From: an uncultured Xanthobacteraceae bacterium
GTDB lineage: Bacteria > Pseudomonadota > Alphaproteobacteria > Rhizobiales > Xanthobacteraceae
NCBI GenBank assembly: GCA_955652195.1
Contig: CATPBC010000049.1
Span: 1 to 9,624, forward strand
DNA length: 9,624 bases
Direction: 5' to 3'
This document shows, one piece after another, positions 7,211-9,624 of this stretch (the first letter of the stretch is position 1; every line of letters starts with the position of its first letter). The position numbers were made by a program, and so were the translations under genes. The notes beneath the pieces are model-generated. The model was not told the DNA's origin and searched no databases. It saw only the letters and a program-made list of their open reading frames with translations.

Positions 7211-7418
7211 CTTTCCGGGTCGGCAAGCCGGCTACATCCGGCCGACTATAGCGGGTTGCGAATGACCGGCGCATTAAAGTTAATTAAGACAGCGCCGCAC
7301 TTCACGTTAACGTTGCCAATTCAACGCCGCAGTCAAATTCCAGTTCTTGCTGGGTGTGGCCTTGCCGGTCGGTTTGTCCCATTGCGCGACGCGCATGGCG
7401 GTTGCGCCGCTCACCCCG
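7211..7418. other. Gap between the small membrane protein and the efflux operon
   Basis: No gene is supported here. It holds an AT-rich patch (TTAATTAA within 7280-7287) and a perfect palindrome ACGTTAACGT (7304-7313), together about 150-190 bases upstream of the efflux start. No regulator gene of TetR, MarR or LysR type is present. No clear terminator is seen after the small membrane protein gene that stops at 7419. Confidence 0.45.
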
Positions 7419-7736
7419 TCAGAGCCGCCGGATCAGCGCCGAAATCCCGGCAATGACGGCAAACACGGCAAGCAGGGGAAGCCAGATCAAAGCGGTGCCG
7501 ATCAGCGCCAGCAGCAACACCCCGCCAAACATGGCGACGATCAGCACGAAGATCGCAAAGCCGAGCGGCCCGATCCGGCTGACATAGATGCGATGCGTGC
7601 TGCGGGTCTGTGAGTACCCATAATTCGGCGGCCAAGCCGCGTTGCGGTCCGAGTTGCGGTCAGGCCGGTCCTTGCCCGGCGGAATGATTTCCGGTTCGCG
7701 GCGCGGCCGCTCGGGCTGATTTTTATTGCTGGGCAT
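7419..7736 (-). CDS. Small membrane protein of unknown function
   Basis: 105-aa protein with a hydrophilic, charged and proline-rich N-terminal half (PSNKNQPERPRREPEIIPPG, then DRPDRNSDRNAAWPPNYG) and a hydrophobic C-terminal half. The latter probably forms two closely spaced TM helices, about 56-76 and 79-98, ending in ALIRRL with positive charges on the cytoplasmic side. No family is recognised. I chose the ATG at 7734-7736, with a weak GGTAAG seven bases upstream; a TTG at 7742 would add two residues and leaves no room for a ribosome site. It begins 22 bases after the stop of the 78-aa gene on the same strand, so the two are likely one operon. The gene could have a role at the membrane together with its neighbour, but nothing in the sequence says which. 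Confidence 0.65.
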   Translation of the reverse strand: MPSNKNQPERPRREPEIIPPGKDRPDRNSDRNAAWPPNYGYSQTRSTHRIYVSRIGPLGFAIFVLIVAMFGGVLLLALIGTALIWLPLLAVFAVIAGISALIRRL

Positions 7737-7758
7737 GTCCAATCTTACCGCGCCAACC

Positions 7759-7995
7759 TCAACGCGCCAAGGTTCGCTCGTGATGATCGTGGAGGAATTT
7801 TGCCAATTGCTCGCGCAAACTTTCGTCTTGCTCGCCCTGGTGGCCGAGCACTACCGCATGCTCGAATAGCCGATGCTGCAGCTCTTGTGGCAATTCGCTC
7901 CATAAGTCTGCGGCGGCGGTGCCGAGCACCAGGAAATAACGCGCAGGTATGTCGTTGACGACTTGGTCCGAGTGCCGGTTCATTGGCGCACCCAT
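7759..7995 (-). CDS. Hypothetical 78-aa soluble protein
   Basis: Small protein without a signal peptide or membrane segment. The sequence looks mostly helical: SDQVVNDIPARYFLVLGTAA, then DLWSELPQELQHRLFEHAVVL, then a polar helix DESLREQLAKFLHDHHERTL. It is rich in His, Gln, Glu and Leu and fairly neutral. No family is recognised, though similar short hypotheticals are known to me from Bradyrhizobium-like genomes. Two ATG starts compete: 7995, with no purine-rich site and a 13-bp repeat directly upstream, and 7983 (MNRHSDQ), with GGGTG five bases upstream. I give the longer form but cannot decide. The close spacing to the next gene (22 bases) supports real coding. Confidence 0.6.
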   Translation of the reverse strand: MGAPMNRHSDQVVNDIPARYFLVLGTAAADLWSELPQELQHRLFEHAVVLGHQGEQDESLREQLAKFLHDHHERTLAR

Positions 7996-7997
7996 GA

Positions 7998-8023
7998 GAT
8001 TGATACTGCAGATTGATACTGCA
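7998..8023. repeat. Perfect 13-bp tandem duplication before the 78-aa gene
   Basis: GATTGATACTGCA is present twice, at 7998-8010 and 8011-8023, with no mismatch or spacer. On the minus strand it ends two bases before the ATG at 7995, so it fills the ribosome-binding region of that start. Confidence 0.85.
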
Positions 8024-8153
8024 CGCAGCGTTCGGTCACTTGTCTGTCACTCACGGACGAGGCAAATCGCAAGACACGTCGCGAGCCGTGTCCGCAGCCG
8101 TCCATAGTGAACGTGCCGGTAACTCAAAACAATGGGCAACGACTTTGTTCCGT

Positions 8154-9419
8154 TCACCGCCCGCCCGCGGCAGCAGCCGGCGGCGCGTTCACCTGTTCCC
8201 GGGCAAAACCCGCGGTCGCTGCATAGCCGCGCACGATCGCTTTGCGCTCGTCATACGAAAGCACCGCATCGATATCGGTAAATCCGTCCGGTGCCCGCTG
8301 CTCTACCGCGTCGATGACGCCTTCCGGTCCGCCTGACCGGTTCATCTGCACGATTTGTGCGGTCGCCGGCAGGCGGTCGCGCTCGTAGGCCCATAGCGCC
8401 TGCATCGGATGCTCCGCCGCCACCAGATGGTCAGCGAGCGCCCGGGCATCGAGGATCGCCTGCGAGGCACCGTTGGAGCCGACCGGATACATCGGATGTG
8501 CGGCATCGCCGAGCAGCGTGACGCGACCAAATGACCAGCGCGGCAGCGGATCGCGATCGCACATCGGATATTCCCAAAATTCCGGTGTCGCCTCGATCAG
8601 CGCCTGGGCATCGACATGGCTGATTTCGAAACGGCGAATATGCGGCGCCAGCTCTTCCATCCGGCCCGGCCGCGACCAATCCTCCTTGCGCGGCGGCGGC
8701 GTAGAGCCATCGCCGATCTTGGCGACGACGGCCCAATTGGTAAGGCGCAGATCATCGCGCGCGCCTTCGGCGATCGGATAGACCACGAGCTTGGCCGCCA
8801 TGCCGCCCGCCACGATCATGGAGCGGCCGGTCAGAAAGCGCGGCCAGTCGACAGCGCCGCGCCACAGCATGGCGCCGTTCCAGCGCGCCGGACCTTCGTC
8901 CGGATAGAGCGCCTCGCGCACCGCGGAATGGATGCCGTCGGCGCCGACCAGAATATCGCCATGGGCGGTGGCGCGGTGCGCACCGGTGCGATCGAAGAAA
9001 TAAGCGGTGACGCCGGCTTCGTCCTGGCGGAAGGCGCCGAGCCGATGGCCGGTATGAACGCGGTCGTTGCCGAGCCGCTCGCGCACGGCGTCATGGATGA
9101 CGCCCTGCAGCCGGCCGCGATGGATGGAAAACTGCGGCACGTCATAACCGGCATCGAGCCCGCGCGGCTCGCGCCAGATCTCCTGACCGAAACGATTGGT
9201 ATAGAACAGCTCATAGGTGCGGACGGCGACGGCGTCGAGCCGTTGCAAAAGCCCCAGCGCAGCGAGCTCCTTGATCGCATGCGGCAGCGTGTTGATGCCG
9301 ACCCCGAGTTCACGGATCTGTTCGGACTGCTCGAACACGTCGCAATCGATGCCGCGCGCGTGCAGCATCAGTGCCGTGGTGAGGCCGCCGACCCCGCCGC
9401 CTGCGATGATCGCTTTCAT
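8154..9419 (-). CDS. FAD-dependent monooxygenase (aromatic hydroxylase-like)
   Basis: Complete 421-aa single-component flavoprotein monooxygenase of the p-hydroxybenzoate-hydroxylase / salicylate-hydroxylase fold, expected to insert one oxygen atom into an aromatic or similar substrate using NAD(P)H and O2. All three family motifs are present: the Rossmann GxGxxG (AGGGVGGL, 6-13) with Glu30 ending strand 2 to hold the ribose, the DG motif (VGADGIHSAVR, 158-168) and the GD motif (GDAAHPMYPVGSNGASQAI, 304-322). It resembles proteins often annotated as flavin-dependent oxidoreductase or PhzS-like, but the substrate cannot be inferred. The ATG at 9419 begins directly with the MKAIIAGGG strand, as usual for the family; no good Shine-Dalgarno is seen. 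It lies 147 bases downstream of a TctC-type binding protein on the same strand, which suggests linked uptake and oxidation of an organic acid. Confidence 0.92.
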   Translation of the reverse strand: MKAIIAGGGVGGLTTALMLHARGIDCDVFEQSEQIRELGVGINTLPHAIKELAALGLLQRLDAVAVRTYELFYTNRFGQEIWREPRGLDAGYDVPQFSIHRGRLQGVIHDAVRERLGNDRVHTGHRLGAFRQDEAGVTAYFFDRTGAHRATAHGDILVGADGIHSAVREALYPDEGPARWNGAMLWRGAVDWPRFLTGRSMIVAGGMAAKLVVYPIAEGARDDLRLTNWAVVAKIGDGSTPPPRKEDWSRPGRMEELAPHIRRFEISHVDAQALIEATPEFWEYPMCDRDPLPRWSFGRVTLLGDAAHPMYPVGSNGASQAILDARALADHLVAAEHPMQALWAYERDRLPATAQIVQMNRSGGPEGVIDAVEQRAPDGFTDIDAVLSYDERKAIVRGYAATAGFAREQVNAPPAAAAGGR

Positions 9420-9502
9420 GGCTGCTTATTGTGTCAGACTAGGCTACGCGTGCAACCGCTCGGGCGTCCGGCCGCGCTGAATGGATCGCCGGCTCGCAAG
9501 TT

Positions 9503-9582
9503 TTATTTCGCCTATGTGTTATTTCGCCTGGGCCTTAGTTCGCCCGTGTCTTATTCTGCCGGATCATTATTCAGCTTGGACA
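9503..9582. repeat. Degenerate 16-bp tandem repeat, five copies
   Basis: Units begin at 9503, 9519, 9535, 9551 and 9567, each exactly 16 bases after the last. Their first 11 bases are TTATTTCGCCT, TTATTTCGCCT, TTAGTTCGCCC, TTATTCTGCCG and TTATTCAGCTT. The two lowest-coordinate units are identical over these 11 bases and similarity decays toward the gene. The fifth unit contains the stop codon and last codons of the TctC-type gene, so the array runs from the 3' end of that gene into the gap before the monooxygenase. Confidence 0.75.
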
Positions 9583-9624
9583 CCGGCTTTGCGGATCACA
9601 TCGCCCCAGCGCGTTGTCTCTTCC
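9567..9624 (-). CDS. TctC/Bug-type tripartite tricarboxylate transporter substrate-binding protein, C-terminal end
   Basis: Only the last 18 codons are in the window, reading EETTRWGDVIRKAGVQAE and then TAA (complement of 9567-9569). The pattern of acidic residue, T, RW, small residue, VI/VV, KAGV, then a short acidic tail is the usual C-terminus of Bug/TctC periplasmic binding proteins, which capture carboxylates or other small organic acids for a tripartite transporter or act as orphan binding proteins. It is on the same strand as the monooxygenase and 147 bases upstream of it, with no terminator hairpin seen between them, so read-through is plausible. The identification rests on a very short piece and is moderate. 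Confidence 0.65.
   Translation of the reverse strand, partial: EETTRWGDVIRKAGVQAE

Noticed and set aside
7227..7244. Short GCCGG / CCGGC inverted repeat upstream of the efflux operon
   Set aside because: Five GC-only pairs are expected by chance at this base composition.
1..9624. tRNA, rRNA, riboswitch, CRISPR array or insertion sequence
   Set aside because: Both strands were read for cloverleaf-like segments, repeat-spacer patterns, transposase motifs and terminal inverted repeats. Nothing supportable was found.

Overview
The window looks like part of the chromosome of a high-GC alphaproteobacterium, most likely in the order Hyphomicrobiales (Bradyrhizobium / Xanthobacteraceae-like). This rests on base composition, on the style of the proteins (a DUF2189 membrane protein, a small Gly/Tyr/His-rich secreted protein, and TctC-type binding proteins next to flavin monooxygenases) and on recall of similar proteins. 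It is not a computed placement. Every gene I can support lies on the minus strand, so the text below goes from high to low coordinates, in the direction of transcription.

Right end (9624 to 8154): the last 18 codons of a TctC/Bug-type periplasmic solute-binding protein, then a complete FAD-dependent aromatic-ring-hydroxylase-like monooxygenase (421 aa). A five-copy 16-bp tandem repeat runs from the binding protein's stop codon into the gap. The pair would suit uptake and oxidation of an organic acid or aromatic compound, but the substrate is not visible.

Middle right (7995 to 7419): two small genes of unknown function, a 78-aa soluble protein and a ~105-aa membrane protein, closely spaced and probably co-transcribed. 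A perfect 13-bp tandem duplication sits directly in front of the first start codon.

Centre (7210 to 2838): a two-gene RND efflux operon. A membrane fusion protein (389 aa) overlaps the start of a 1038-aa HAE1/MdtBC-type RND permease (TGATG overlap). A perfect 10-bp inverted repeat lies 62 to 87 bases upstream of the fusion-protein start. Neither an outer-membrane channel nor a regulator is present in the window.

Middle left (2709 to 2334): a small secreted Gly/Tyr/His-rich protein with a strong ribosome binding site, followed by a 9-bp inverted repeat and a terminator-like hairpin. A 429-base stretch without a gene separates its stop codon from the next gene; it contains these 3' structures and short repeats.

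Left end (1999 to 1): a DUF2189 integral membrane protein with a clear Shine-Dalgarno, then an acyl-CoA synthetase / AMP-dependent ligase. The ligase is interrupted by an in-frame TAA exactly where the conserved tyrosine of the adenylation A5 motif (YGSSE) should be. The same frame continues as recognisable ligase sequence to the window edge, so this is a recent nonsense mutation or a one-base error.

I did not find a previously undescribed multi-gene system. The best leads are the nonsense codon in the ligase, the 16-bp repeat array growing out of a stop codon, the 13-bp duplication at a start codon and the dyad upstream of the efflux operon.
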